Positions 9,795 through 20,000 of a stretch of 42,769 nt of DNA are shown here, one piece after another. Origin of the DNA: Actinomycetota bacterium (lineage in GTDB: Bacteria > Armatimonadota > SYMT01); NCBI GenBank assembly GCA_005805375.1, contig SYMT01000340.1, positions 1 to 42,769 on the forward strand, in the 5' to 3' direction. Position numbers and translations under genes: made by a program. The notes under the pieces were generated by a model. The model was not told where the DNA came from and made no database searches. It saw nothing but the letters and a program-made list of their open reading frames with translations. How positions within the stretch are numbered: position 1 is the first letter of the stretch; the number at the start of each line of letters is the position of its first letter.

Positions 9795-10604
9795 ATGCCC
9801 AACCGAGCCAACGACCTCAACGGCGTAGACTGGACGCGGTTCTCGATCAGCGTTTGGAACGACCTGCGGAAAACCCCCGAGGAAGTGGCTCTGGGTCACC
9901 CGGCGCTCTTCCCATCGGCGCTGATCGAGCGCGTGATCCGGTGTTTCACACAAGAAGATGCGCGCGTGGTGCTCGATCCCTTCTGCGGATCCGGTTCCAC
10001 ACTCGTCGCTGCCTGCCGGCTCGGTGGGCGCGGGATCGGATTCGAGGTGTCGGAGCCATATCGGGCGCTCTGCCTGCGCCGGCTGGAGGCGATCGCACCG
10101 CCGGCGCCCGGCGCGTATGAACTGCACGCCGAGGGGGCCGCGGGCGTGAAGGAGCGCCTCGCGCCCGAAAGTGTGGACCTCTGCGTGACCTCGCCCCCCT
10201 ACTGGAACATCCTCTCGCGTCCGCGGACCGCCGATGGGCGTGAGACGCGGGACTACGCCGGCGCTGCCGACGACCTGTCTCGCATTGAGGAGTACCCGAC
10301 ATTCCTCGAAACGCTGGCGCAGGTGCTGGACGGTGTCTGGGATGTGCTAAAGCCGGGCGCCTACTGTGTTGTCAACGTGATGGACCTGCGGAAGAAATCC
10401 CGGTTCTACCCGTTCCACAGTGATCTCGCCTCCCGCCTGTCCGACCCGGAACGAGGCGGACGCTACATCTATGACGACCTCATCATCTGGGACCGGCGCG
10501 CTGACTACAACTCACTCCGGCCCCTCGGCTACCCGGCAGTGTTTCGGGTGAACAAAGTCCACGAGTTTCTGATCCTGCTGCGGAAACCGCCACGCGCCGT
10601 CTGA
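9795..10604 (+). CDS. DNA methyltransferase (N4-cytosine/N6-adenine type, TSPPYW motif)
   Basis: VVLDPFCGSGSTLVAA (SAM-binding FxGxG) and CVTSPPYWNILS (catalytic motif IV); start at ATG 9795. Confidence 0.88.
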   Translation: MPNRANDLNGVDWTRFSISVWNDLRKTPEEVALGHPALFPSALIERVIRCFTQEDARVVLDPFCGSGSTLVAACRLGGRGIGFEVSEPYRALCLRRLEAIAPPAPGAYELHAEGAAGVKERLAPESVDLCVTSPPYWNILSRPRTADGRETRDYAGAADDLSRIEEYPTFLETLAQVLDGVWDVLKPGAYCVVNVMDLRKKSRFYPFHSDLASRLSDPERGGRYIYDDLIIWDRRADYNSLRPLGYPAVFRVNKVHEFLILLRKPPRAV

Positions 10605-10774
10605 GGAGACTGGAGTGCAGTGAGCCTCGGATTCGCTGCCCAGCGGCAGGAATTCATCGCTCGCACCGAGAAGTGCATTGCACCCAGAGCTTGCTCCGTA
10701 ACCGATCCCCGCCTGAATCCGTTCCAGCAACCATCCATTCTACAGCAAGAACCATCCCCGCTCGAGGACGACAC

Positions 10775-11392
10775 GTGCCATCCCAGACCCAATCCCTCAA
10801 CTGTCCGAACTGCGGCGGCCCCGTCCGCGTCGAGCACCGGTCTGTGCGGATGGTGGCGTGTGGCTACTGTGCGGGTCTGCTGGAGGTCGTTCCCGACGGC
10901 GTGCGGATGGCCGGCACGGCGGCGCGCCTGGTCCCGCTGCCCACACAGTTCCGGGTGGGACAGACCGGCACGATCCGCGGACGCCCGTTCCACGTACTGG
11001 GGCGGGTCCGCTATGCCTATGACGAGGGTGTGTGGGACGAGTGGTATCTCGCGCTGGATGATGGCCAGGCGGCGTGGCTGGAAGAAGACGACGGTGAGTA
11101 CATCCTCGCGCGGCCGGAGGAACTGCAAGGTGTAGTTCCCGGATTCGACCAACTCCGAATCGGTGTGCGGCTCACGGTGAACGGGTACTCGTTGATGGTC
11201 ACGGAGCGCTGCCGGGCCCGGGTGGCGGGAGCGGAGGGACAGCTTTTCTCGCGTGCGCTCTTGAATCGGCCGGTGAACTTTGTCGAAGGGAACGCCGGGG
11301 GCCGGATCGCCTACCTGGAGTTCTCGGACGATGGTGTGGAGTTCGGCATCGGCGAACCGCTGGATCGCTCCGATGTGCGCGTGGAGGCCTAG
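10775..11392 (+). CDS. DUF4178-domain protein with N-terminal zinc ribbon
   Basis: CPNCGG...CGYC zinc ribbon, FRVGQTGTIRGRPFHVLGRVRYAYDEGVWDEWYLALDDG is DUF4178-like; GTG start at 10775 likely (longest ORF 10673). Confidence 0.75.
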   Translation: MPSQTQSLNCPNCGGPVRVEHRSVRMVACGYCAGLLEVVPDGVRMAGTAARLVPLPTQFRVGQTGTIRGRPFHVLGRVRYAYDEGVWDEWYLALDDGQAAWLEEDDGEYILARPEELQGVVPGFDQLRIGVRLTVNGYSLMVTERCRARVAGAEGQLFSRALLNRPVNFVEGNAGGRIAYLEFSDDGVEFGIGEPLDRSDVRVEA

Positions 11393-11395
11393 CCG

Positions 11396-12652
11396 GTGCT
11401 GCTGCGCTCTCTGAACTGCCCGAACTGTGGAGGCCGAGCCCGTCTTCTGCGAGGAGAACAGACCGCCGCCTGCCTGCACTGCGGCTCGGAAGTGAAGCTC
11501 TCGCAGGCGTATCTGGAAGAACAGGCGCGGGCTCGGCGCTTTCCCACCCGCACATTTGTGCGCCTGGGGATGAAGGCGGACTGGCAGGGCGCCCAGTACG
11601 AGGTAGTCGGCCGTCAGGTGTTTCAGGACCCTGAGGACGCGACTTCGACCTGGGAGGAGTGGGTCCTCGTTTCCGAAACAGGCGAGGTGCTGTTCCTGGA
11701 GTTCGATGAAGGTAAGTGGAAGCTCAGCAAGAGCTTCACCCCGCAGCAGACGCCGAGTCCCGACCAACTGCGAAACGCACCTCCGGGCCGCGTGGTGAAC
11801 TTCGGCGACACACACGCAATGGTGACCGAGAGCGGAGCAGCCCTGATTGTCCATGTGGAAGGGGAACTCCCCTGGCTGGTGCGGCCCGGGCAAGCGACCG
11901 GGTACGTGGATGCCCTCCGAGCAGGCGAGTTCTTCTGCGTGGAGTGGACCGAGGATGCCATTGAATGCTACCGGGGCCATTTTGTGGACCAGCGGCAGCT
12001 CTGCACGCTCTTCGGGCAGAAGGAAGCCCTCATCGCGCTGGATCGGCAGCAACTGAGCCACCAGAGTCGTCGGCGGTTCGGAGCGGTATGTATCGCGGCC
12101 GGTGTCCTGGCTCTCTGCTGCTGGATCTATTCCTTTGGCGGCGGACAGGTGGTTGAGGGCGGGATGGGGAACACACCATTAGCCGGAGTCACCGACGAGG
12201 GAGTACGCTTCGGGCCGGTGGAGTTGAGAGCGCGGGATCGGGTACATCGCCTGGAGATTCAGGGGAAGATGAGCGACGACTCCAACTGGGTCGCCGCCGT
12301 GCTAGAGGATGCCGAGGAGCAGGAACTGGTGTCGGCAGACCGAGACATGTGGGATGAACACGGGGTCGACTCGGACGGCGCCTGGCACGAATCCGATCTG
12401 AGCGCCAGCCACGATTTCGTGCTGCGGAAGCCGGGCCAGTACTACGTCCGGTTGTATGCCGAGCCGGAGCCGGGCCGCACCCCTTCACTCGGCACGTCCG
12501 GGTCGTTCGTACTTCGGGAAGGAGTGTTGAACGGCACCTGGCTTGGCATCTACGGGTTCCTGGCCCTCGTCATCGGCACCTGCTTTTTGCTCTCTGGATC
12601 GCCCCAGACGGTGCAGAAGTTCCAGGAATCCATGGCCTCGTCCGACGATTGA
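11396..12652 (+). CDS. DUF4178-domain protein with zinc ribbon and C-terminal TM helices
   Basis: CPNCGG...CLHCGSEV; MKADWQGAQYEVVGRQVFQDPEDATSTWEEWVLVSETGEVLFLEFDEGKW; two C-terminal hydrophobic helices; GTG start. Confidence 0.75.
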   Translation: MLLRSLNCPNCGGRARLLRGEQTAACLHCGSEVKLSQAYLEEQARARRFPTRTFVRLGMKADWQGAQYEVVGRQVFQDPEDATSTWEEWVLVSETGEVLFLEFDEGKWKLSKSFTPQQTPSPDQLRNAPPGRVVNFGDTHAMVTESGAALIVHVEGELPWLVRPGQATGYVDALRAGEFFCVEWTEDAIECYRGHFVDQRQLCTLFGQKEALIALDRQQLSHQSRRRFGAVCIAAGVLALCCWIYSFGGGQVVEGGMGNTPLAGVTDEGVRFGPVELRARDRVHRLEIQGKMSDDSNWVAAVLEDAEEQELVSADRDMWDEHGVDSDGAWHESDLSASHDFVLRKPGQYYVRLYAEPEPGRTPSLGTSGSFVLREGVLNGTWLGIYGFLALVIGTCFLLSGSPQTVQKFQESMASSDD

Positions 12653-12697
12653 CACACCGGCAAGCAGGGACAATTGCCGGACAGGGGGAAGGATGAA

Positions 12698-12877
12698 ATG
12701 CTGCCGGGATATCGGATCGCAAGTGCGATCATCGTGGTCCTGCTGGGGCTCGCCTGGATGGCGGGATACTACGGCTGGGGACTGGACTCGGACGCTACGG
12801 CGCGGGCCCGCAACTTGCGGCAAGGCAGTATCCACGGGCGGCGCATGATGGGCGGCGGCCCCGGGTTCGGCAAGTAG
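12698..12877 (+). CDS. Small single-TM protein in the DUF4178/DUF350 cluster
   Basis: MLPGYRIASAIIVVLLGLAWMAGYYGWGLDSDATARARNLRQGSIHGRRMMGGGPGFGK; co-directional, short spacing. Confidence 0.6.
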   Translation: MLPGYRIASAIIVVLLGLAWMAGYYGWGLDSDATARARNLRQGSIHGRRMMGGGPGFGK

Positions 12878-12898
12878 GAGCAGGGGAGGAGACCGGGG

Positions 12899-13228
12899 AT
12901 GCGATCCTGGAAGCAAGGGACGGTGTGGGCGGCGGGTTTCCTGGCGTTGGGGCTCGCGGCGGCTGCGCGCGCGCAGAGTGGGCCCCTGGCGGTAGGCGGG
13001 GGCACCCCGGTGGGCGGGGCAGATCTCTGGTCGCAGGTGCTCACCACGCTGCTCTTCAGCGTGCTCGGCATGGTCCTGGTGATCGCCGGCTTCAAGCTGT
13101 TCGACGTGGTGATCCGCTTCGACCTGGAGCGGGAGATCTGCGAGAAGAACAATATCGCTGCGTCTATCCTGGCGGGTGCGGTCATCCTGGGTCTCTGCCT
13201 CATCGTCGCCGCGGTCATCCTGACGTGA
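12899..13228 (+). CDS. DUF350 (YjfL-like) membrane protein
   Basis: LFSVLGMVLVIAGFKLFDVVIRFDLEREICEKNNIAASILAGAVILGLCLIVAAVI is characteristic of DUF350. Confidence 0.9.
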   Translation: MRSWKQGTVWAAGFLALGLAAAARAQSGPLAVGGGTPVGGADLWSQVLTTLLFSVLGMVLVIAGFKLFDVVIRFDLEREICEKNNIAASILAGAVILGLCLIVAAVILT

Positions 13229-13361
13229 AATACCCGACCACGGAGGGACGCACGGGCAAGCGGAGCGGAGCCGTCTGCGTGGTACGACCTGTCCACTGAA
13301 GGATGAGGGCTAAGGGGGCGATACGTTCCGTGACTCCGAGCGGTCCGCTGCAGTGTGACGG

Positions 13362-14972
13362 ATGAGGCTGGACGACGGCGTGGCTGCACCACCGGCGGAC
13401 TCTGCGTCCGCCGCTCCAGATCCTGCAGCGCCCTCTTCGGCGCCTGCTCCGGTGGGGCCGCAGGACGAATCGCGGTCGGAGGCGTTTGCGCTCCTGGCGG
13501 CCATCTTCCTGGTTGCCGCCTGCGGATTGGTGTATGAGCTGCTCATCGCCACCGTTTCGTCCTACCTGCTGGGCAGCAGCGTCACCCAGTTTTCGCTCTC
13601 CGTCGGGCTCTTCGTCGGCTCCATGGGGCTGGGATCGTGGATCTCCCAGCGGGTGCAGCGGAAGCTCCTCCCCACGTTCTTTTTTCTCGAACTGGCCCTC
13701 GGAGCCGTCGGAGGCGTGTCCGCCACACTGCTGTTTGCCGCCTACCAGTATGGGGCGGTCTACTGGGTGCTGCTGCTCGGTCTCCTGGTGCTCATCGGCA
13801 CGCTGGTCGGCATCGAACTTCCGCTGCTGGTGCGTCTGCTGGATCAATACGGCCAGCTCCGGACGATTGTGGCGCAGGCTCTTTCCTTCGATTATCTCGG
13901 GTCGCTAGTGGGCTCCGTGCTCTTCCCGCTGGTGCTCCTCCCAGTGCTGGGCATCGTACGCACGGGGTTTGCGGTCGGACTGCTCAACGTGGGAGTGGCG
14001 CTGTACACGCTCCAGACATTCCGACATCGGTTTCGGGGTTCCGGGCCGCTGGTGCTGTGCTGGTTGACGGCGGCTGTACTCGCGGCCGGGTTTGCCTTCT
14101 CCCTCCAGCTCACATCGTTTCTGGAAGGCCGCCTCTACGACGATCAGGTGGTCTTTTCCCGCCAGACTCCGTATCAGCGGATCGTCTTCACTCGCTGGCG
14201 CGATGACTTTCGGCTCTTCCTCGACGGCAACATACAGTTCTCGTCGGTGGACGAGTATCGTTACCACGAAACGCTGATCCATCTTCCGCTGGGCCTCGCT
14301 GCCAATCGCGAGGAGGTCCTCATCCTTGGCGGGGGTGACGGGATGGCGGTGCGCGAGGTGCTGACATATCCCGACGTGCGACGGGTTACTGTGGTGGATC
14401 TGGACCCGGAGATGACGCGGCTGGCGCGGACCTATCCCACGCTGCGCGCCCTGAACCGGGACTCCCTGCACGACCCGCGCGTACGCCTGATTCATAAGGA
14501 CGCCTACACATTCCTGGAGAAGGGTGTCGAGCGTTTCGGTGTAATTGTCACGGACCTCCCCGACCCGAACAACGACGCGCTGGCCAAGCTCTACTCGCGG
14601 GAGTTTTACCGGTTGGTGCAACATCGGTTGGGCCAGGGGGGCGTGTTCATTACGCAGGCAGGTTCGCCGTTCTTTGGGCGCGAGGCGTTCTGGTGCATCG
14701 TCCGCACCATGCGCGCCGCCGGCTTTCGGACGGCGCCGGTGCATACCTACGTACCGAGTTTCGGAGACTGGGGGTGGGTTCTGGGCTCCCAGCGAACCCT
14801 CCACCTGCCTCGGGCTCGTCTCCCGAGAACTCTCCGCTTCCTCTCCCCCGCGGTACTTCCTACCCTGTCCGTCTTCGATGCCGATGCGGCCGAGATCCCG
14901 GTGGAGATCTCCACGCTGGATCACCCCCGCATTCAGAGGTACTACCTGGAAGGCGCCCGGCGCTGGGACTGA
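13362..14972 (+). CDS. Membrane-embedded polyamine aminopropyltransferase (spermidine synthase-like)
   Basis: About 7 N-terminal TM helices, then SpeE-like domain: LILGGGDGMAVREVLTYPDVRRVTVVDLDPEMTRLAR, VIVTDLPDPNNDALAKLYSREFYRL. Confidence 0.92.
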   Translation: MRLDDGVAAPPADSASAAPDPAAPSSAPAPVGPQDESRSEAFALLAAIFLVAACGLVYELLIATVSSYLLGSSVTQFSLSVGLFVGSMGLGSWISQRVQRKLLPTFFFLELALGAVGGVSATLLFAAYQYGAVYWVLLLGLLVLIGTLVGIELPLLVRLLDQYGQLRTIVAQALSFDYLGSLVGSVLFPLVLLPVLGIVRTGFAVGLLNVGVALYTLQTFRHRFRGSGPLVLCWLTAAVLAAGFAFSLQLTSFLEGRLYDDQVVFSRQTPYQRIVFTRWRDDFRLFLDGNIQFSSVDEYRYHETLIHLPLGLAANREEVLILGGGDGMAVREVLTYPDVRRVTVVDLDPEMTRLARTYPTLRALNRDSLHDPRVRLIHKDAYTFLEKGVERFGVIVTDLPDPNNDALAKLYSREFYRLVQHRLGQGGVFITQAGSPFFGREAFWCIVRTMRAAGFRTAPVHTYVPSFGDWGWVLGSQRTLHLPRARLPRTLRFLSPAVLPTLSVFDADAAEIPVEISTLDHPRIQRYYLEGARRWD

Positions 14973-15315
14973 GGCGTTTCGCGCACTCCCGGTGCGTCCG
15001 CCGCCAGTGCGTCGTCGGGGCGCAACTCGTGCGGCCGGCGTGGCACTGCGGGGGTGTCGCGACGCGGCACTGGGAGTGCGCCCGGGAGGCTGCCGCGGGC
15101 GATCGGCTCCGGCTGTGCGGTGGTGGGGAGAGCCCTTCCATCATTCGGGAGAAGTCCATCTCACGGCGACCGGGATCGCTGCTACTGCCTCCATCGTAGC
15201 ACGCGTCCGGCCGAGAGGTTCCTGGCCACCCGCGAGAATGATTGCCGATCCTGCGGCGCAGGGTCGCCTAACGACTTGCGCGCAGAGACGGATGTAACGA
15301 GGAGAGGACGCCCCA

Positions 15316-15582
15316 ATGCGGAGAACGATCACAGGAGAGCCGGACCCTCAGAGACCGATCTCCGAGGAGAGGGACACGGTGCGACTGACCTTCCTGGGCG
15401 ACTGGGAGGAAGGAACCGGCCGGCCCGTCGAAGAACACGCGCGGCGGCATCCTCGCCACGCCGGTGCGCTGCTGGAATGTGCGGTGGGAGCGCTTGAACT
15501 CTCCGGGCCGCCGGGGGCAGGGTCGCCCATTGAGGAAACAGAGGCGCCGCTGGACCCTGCGGCGGCCGAACGGATGCGTTAA
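15316..15582 (+). CDS. Small hypothetical protein resembling the N-terminal module of the 16413 protein
   Basis: DTVRLTFLGDWEEGTGRPVEEHARRHPRHAGALLECAVGALE aligns with DSIRLEYLEAWEENRAPSLESLVARHPQYAAELSDLVFSLLE. Confidence 0.5.
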   Translation: MRRTITGEPDPQRPISEERDTVRLTFLGDWEEGTGRPVEEHARRHPRHAGALLECAVGALELSGPPGAGSPIEETEAPLDPAAAERMR

Positions 15583-15704
15583 GAAAACGGCTGGAAAAAT
15601 CCGTTGCCGACTTTGCATGGGAGCCGGCGCATGGACTACCGGCCGGTTCGGGGAAACGGCGGCGTCCGCTCGGCGCAGGCGCCCGCAACCGGAGAGGGAT
15701 TGGG

Positions 15705-16400
15705 ATGCTGTCGAACGCCTATCAGGACGGGATCTTCGCGGCGGGAGAGGCGGAGCAGCGGGTGAAGTCGCTGCGCGCTCACCTCCGGCAGGCGGCGGAG
15801 CTGGAGGCAGCGGGGAATCGGGACGAGGCACGGCTGGAAGTGCGGAAGAGCGATCGGATCATCGAAGAGTTGATCCGTCGTCTCGCCGGGCGCTTCCGCC
15901 GCTATGCTCGCCGCCGCCTGCCGGACCCGGATCTGGAGGAGGACGCGGTGGTGGAGATGGGTATCGAGCTCACTCGCCGCGTCCGCCGGATTGACGGCAG
16001 CTACCTGTTCCTGGAGCAGTGCTTCAACCGGGGGGTTTTTACCATGCACCTGGACGTTCTGGAACGGGTTCGGCGCGAGAACGACTTGCGCCCGGGGCAG
16101 GCTGCGGTTCTCAGCCTGGATGCCCGCGTTGCCGACGCAGAGGACGCGCCGCTTCTCGCCGACGTGGTGGAAGATCCTGCGGCACGTGAGAAGCTCGAGG
16201 CTGTGCTGGGTCGCAGCTACATGGATCGCGTGATGCGCGAACTCCCACCGCGCCATTTACAGATCCTGATGGATCGGCTGAACGGTCTGGAGTGGGAACA
16301 GATCGCGGCTCGCTCTGGGGTCAGCCTGCGGACTGCGCGCAACCACTATGACCAGGGTCTGGCCCGAGTGCGGGTCATGCTGGTCTCCGGGGCAGAGTGA
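15705..16400 (+). CDS. Sigma-70-family-like (ECF-type) factor / HTH regulator
   Basis: Helical region 2-like segment plus C-terminal region-4-like HTH: LPPRHLQILMDRLNGLEWEQIAARSGVSLRTARNHYDQGLARVRVML; upstream ggagaggg ribosome-binding site. Confidence 0.75.
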   Translation: MLSNAYQDGIFAAGEAEQRVKSLRAHLRQAAELEAAGNRDEARLEVRKSDRIIEELIRRLAGRFRRYARRRLPDPDLEEDAVVEMGIELTRRVRRIDGSYLFLEQCFNRGVFTMHLDVLERVRRENDLRPGQAAVLSLDARVADAEDAPLLADVVEDPAAREKLEAVLGRSYMDRVMRELPPRHLQILMDRLNGLEWEQIAARSGVSLRTARNHYDQGLARVRVMLVSGAE

Positions 16401-16412
16401 GGGACGAACCCG

Positions 16413-17003
16413 ATGGACACCACATACGAACTGGACTCAATTCGACTGGAGTACCTGGAAGCGTGGGAAGAGAACCGGGCTCCCTCGCTGGAAAGCCTGG
16501 TGGCCCGGCATCCGCAGTACGCGGCGGAGTTGAGCGACCTGGTCTTTTCCCTATTGGAAGAGGATCCTGAGGCGGGGGTTCGCAGGGATGCGGCACCGGC
16601 GGAGGATCCGGCGCTGGCGCGAATCCTCGCCTTCGTCCACGGTAATGATGAGTCGCTGGCGCAGGCCCGCAAGGCGGTCGGATGGAGCCCGGGCGCGTTG
16701 GCCCAGCGGCTGAACCTTCCCGCCCGGATGGTGGCCTGGCTGGAACAGGGTACTCTCCGCGAGTTGCCCGAGCAACTGGAATTGCGGCTGGCGGAACTAT
16801 TCGCCCGATCCCGCGACCAGGTTCGGGAGATGCTTGCACCCCCAGTGCTGCGGCAGCCCGCGGGTGCGTTCTTTCGGGCTACCGGCGGCTCTCCGCGCAC
16901 TCCCGTGGCCCGCGAGCGCACCTTTGAAGAGGCGCTCGCCGAGTGCTCACGTCAGGAACCGTTGACCGAGAGCCAGCGGCAGGAGTGGTTGGGAACCGCC
17001 TGA
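16413..17003 (+). CDS. HTH-domain protein (XRE-like) with N-terminal RL.YL..WE...RHP..A.EL module
   Basis: LAQARKAVGWSPGALAQRLNLPARMVAWLEQGTLRELPEQLELRLAELFARSRDQVREML resembles an XRE HTH; starts 12 nt after the sigma-like gene and ends 1 nt before the helicase fusion. Confidence 0.65.
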   Translation: MDTTYELDSIRLEYLEAWEENRAPSLESLVARHPQYAAELSDLVFSLLEEDPEAGVRRDAAPAEDPALARILAFVHGNDESLAQARKAVGWSPGALAQRLNLPARMVAWLEQGTLRELPEQLELRLAELFARSRDQVREMLAPPVLRQPAGAFFRATGGSPRTPVARERTFEEALAECSRQEPLTESQRQEWLGTA

Positions 17004-17004
17004 G

Positions 17005-20000
17005 ATGGATCGCGCAGCGGTGGTCCGGGAACGGGCGCGGGCCCTGCTGATCGAGCAGGAGCGACGGACGGGGCGCGCGTACTCGCCCCGGGGTGACCCC
17101 AACCCGTTCCTGGAACTCGTCGCGCGCCGCTGTTTTCGTCTCACCGTATTTGAGGAGCCGGACCTGCCCGCGGAAGTCGAGGGCATGCTGGATCTGGATG
17201 CGGACCTGATCCTGATCCAGCCGGGGCTCTCTGCCCCACGCCGCGCCTTTGTCGTGGCGCACGAACTGGGGCACCGGGCGCTGGAACACCCTCCCCGCCA
17301 GCTTTTGGACACGGAAGCAGAGCTGGATGAAAACCTCCCCGCTGAGGATCTCGCGGACCGGGATGGAGTCTTCCGCGCCTATAGCGAAGCGGATCGCTGG
17401 GAACGCGAAGCCAATGCCTTCGCCGGTGAGTTGCTCGTGCCGCTGGAGATCCTCCGCAGCCAGGTGCGCGCGGACCTGCGCTGGTCGGTCGAAAGGCTGG
17501 CGGCGCGGTTCGGCGTCTCAAAGGCCCTTCTGCGCAACCGCCTTGCCGCTGCGTTCCTCGTAGGGCAGGAACTGAGCGGAGAGGCGCGCAGTGCGGTAAG
17601 GGGGACGCCGCACCACAGTGATGCGGGGCAGCCGGCACCCCTCCCCACGATCTACCGATCGCCGGCCTCGGACCTCGACCCGGCCCAGCAAGCGGCGGTG
17701 GAGGCGCCGACGCCTGCGCTGGTGATCGCGGGGCCGGGAGCAGGAAAGACCCGTGTCCTGGTGCGCCGCTTTGAGCGCCTGGTCGCGCAGGGGATGGATC
17801 CCCGGCGGATCCTGGCGCTTACGTTCAGCAACCGGGCAGCGGGGGAAATGCAGGACCGGCTCGCGGCGGCTCTGCCGGACCAGGCTCACGCGCTGCACGT
17901 CACCACCTTTCACGCGCTGGGGCTCCAGTTGCTCCGGGAGTTCGGGTTTGCCCTCGGTTACCCCGAAGGAGAGCTGCGACTCCTCCCTCCTATGGACGAG
18001 TTCGTCTTCCTGCGCCCCCACATCGCCGGGCTGCCGTTGGGAGAGTTTGAGGACCTCCACCGGCCCACGCGGGATCTGGGTCTCCTCCTCCGCGTCATTT
18101 CTCGCTTGAAGGATGAACAGATCGGCCCCCGGGAGTTTGCTGATCAGGTCGCACGCTGGCAGGCGGTACTGGCCGCGGACGAGTCGGGCCGCGAGGGGCT
18201 GGCAGAAGAACGCGCGGCAGCAGCACGTGCGGCGGATCTGGCGACGCTCTACCCGGCGATCTTCCACATCCTCCGCAGCGCGGGCGCGGTGGACTATGGC
18301 GACCTGGTGAGCGAGGCCGTGCGGCTCTGCGGCCTGCCCGAAATCGGCGATCTCATCCGGAACCGGTTCAGCCAGATCCTGGTGGATGAGTTTCAGGACA
18401 TCAACTATGCCGGCGGGAGGCTGGTGCGGGCACTGGATGGAGGGCGCGGAATCGTCTGGGCGGTAGGAGACCCACGCCAAAGCATCTATCGCTTCCGCGG
18501 CGCGTCTCCCGCCAACCTGCTCGAATTCTCTCGGGACTATCCGGGTGCGAAGGTGCATTTCCTCGACCGGAACTATCGCTCCGTGGCTTCGATCGTCGCC
18601 TGCGGAGAAGCGGCGCCGCGCCCAGATCTGCCGCCGGAGCTCACTGCCCCGCCTCTGCTGCCGGTCCGCCCCGACCGCGATGGCGGGCCCGTGATCGAGC
18701 TTACCACCGCTCCGGACGGCAACGCAGAAGTCGCCCATCTGGCATTTCAGATCGGTGACCTGTTGGAAGCAGGACGGGAACCGGGCGAGATGGCAGTGCT
18801 GTGTCGCACGCGCAGCCAGGCGCAGCGGGTAGCCGCGGCGCTGGGGGAGCGCGGGATCGCTACGACCTGGAACGGGGCCCTCGAAGACCAGCCGCTGTTT
18901 CAGGACCTCATGGGCGTGCTGCTTCTCGCCGCCGACGATCCACGCGGATTGCCCCGCATGGCTCGTTTCCCCGATCACGCCCTGACGGAGGAGGATCTCC
19001 GTGCGCTCCTGGAGACAGGTCGAGCCCCTGGACGGTCTGCGCGTGCGCTCCTCCGAGCAGGGGTGCAGGGAGAAGTGCCCACACTGTCCGCTCCCGGCCG
19101 TCGGGTGGCCACCCGCCTCCTCCAGTTGGCGGGGCGACTGGCACACGCCGGCGGGGCCTGGGAGACGCTCGCGACCTATCTTTTCGAAGAGGCCGGCTGG
19201 GTAAGGGATCTGCTGGCCGACGATTCTCCCTCGGCCCGCCAGGCGCGCAGTGTGGTGGGCCAGGTGGCCGGTCTGGCCCGAGAGTTCCCCGGACGTGCGA
19301 CCCTGCTGGGAGCCGATAGTGCCGCCACGTTCGTGGAGTTCCTGGAATTGGCGCTGGAAGCCGGGGAATTGCCGCACGGCGATGGGGGGGCGTCGAGCGA
19401 TGCGGTCGCGGTCCTCACTGCGCATCGGAGCAAGGGGCTCGAGTGGCCCATCGTCTTCGTGCCCTACCTCGCGGCGGGACATTTTCCGCCGAAGGAGCAG
19501 CCGCCTGAGTTTCGTTTTCCCCCAGATACCCTGCGCGGCGCCGACATGCAGACCGGAGACGAGGAACTCTGCCTGTTCTATGTGGCCGTAACCCGCGCCC
19601 GGGACCGGCTGTACCTTTCGTGCGCCGAGCGGTACGCCAATCGCGCCTGCCCTCCCTCCCCATACGTGCAGTCATTGCGCGCCGGTCTCCCCGCGGACGT
19701 ACTGGCAGAGCGGACCGCGCCCCCGGCGCCGCCGCCGCTGGACCCGCCTCCTCGTCCCCAGCATGCCGGCTGGAAACTGGGTCAGACGGCGCCCGCGTCC
19801 CTGCTCGCTCGCTACGAAGCGTGCCCCCGGCGTTTCCTCTATGAAACCGTCTATGGCCTGGAAGCGGCGGATCGGGGCTACCGCGACTTCCACCGCGTGG
19901 TGTACGGGATGATGAGCCGGACGGTGGAATGCGCTGCCGCGAAGGAACCGCTCACAGCGGAACAACTGACTACCGAATTGGAAGCCCGCTGGCAGGAAGA

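Noticed and set aside
10529-12061. 510-aa minus-strand ORF
   Set aside because: Antisense to the methyltransferase end and DUF4178 genes; no recognisable domain; GC-skew artefact.
13905-14924. 339-aa minus-strand ORF
   Set aside because: Antisense to the SpeE-like membrane enzyme.
17518-19482. 654-aa minus-strand ORF
   Set aside because: Fully antisense to the well-supported helicase fusion; low-complexity Arg/Gln/Gly-rich translation with no motifs, typical of a GC-rich shadow ORF.
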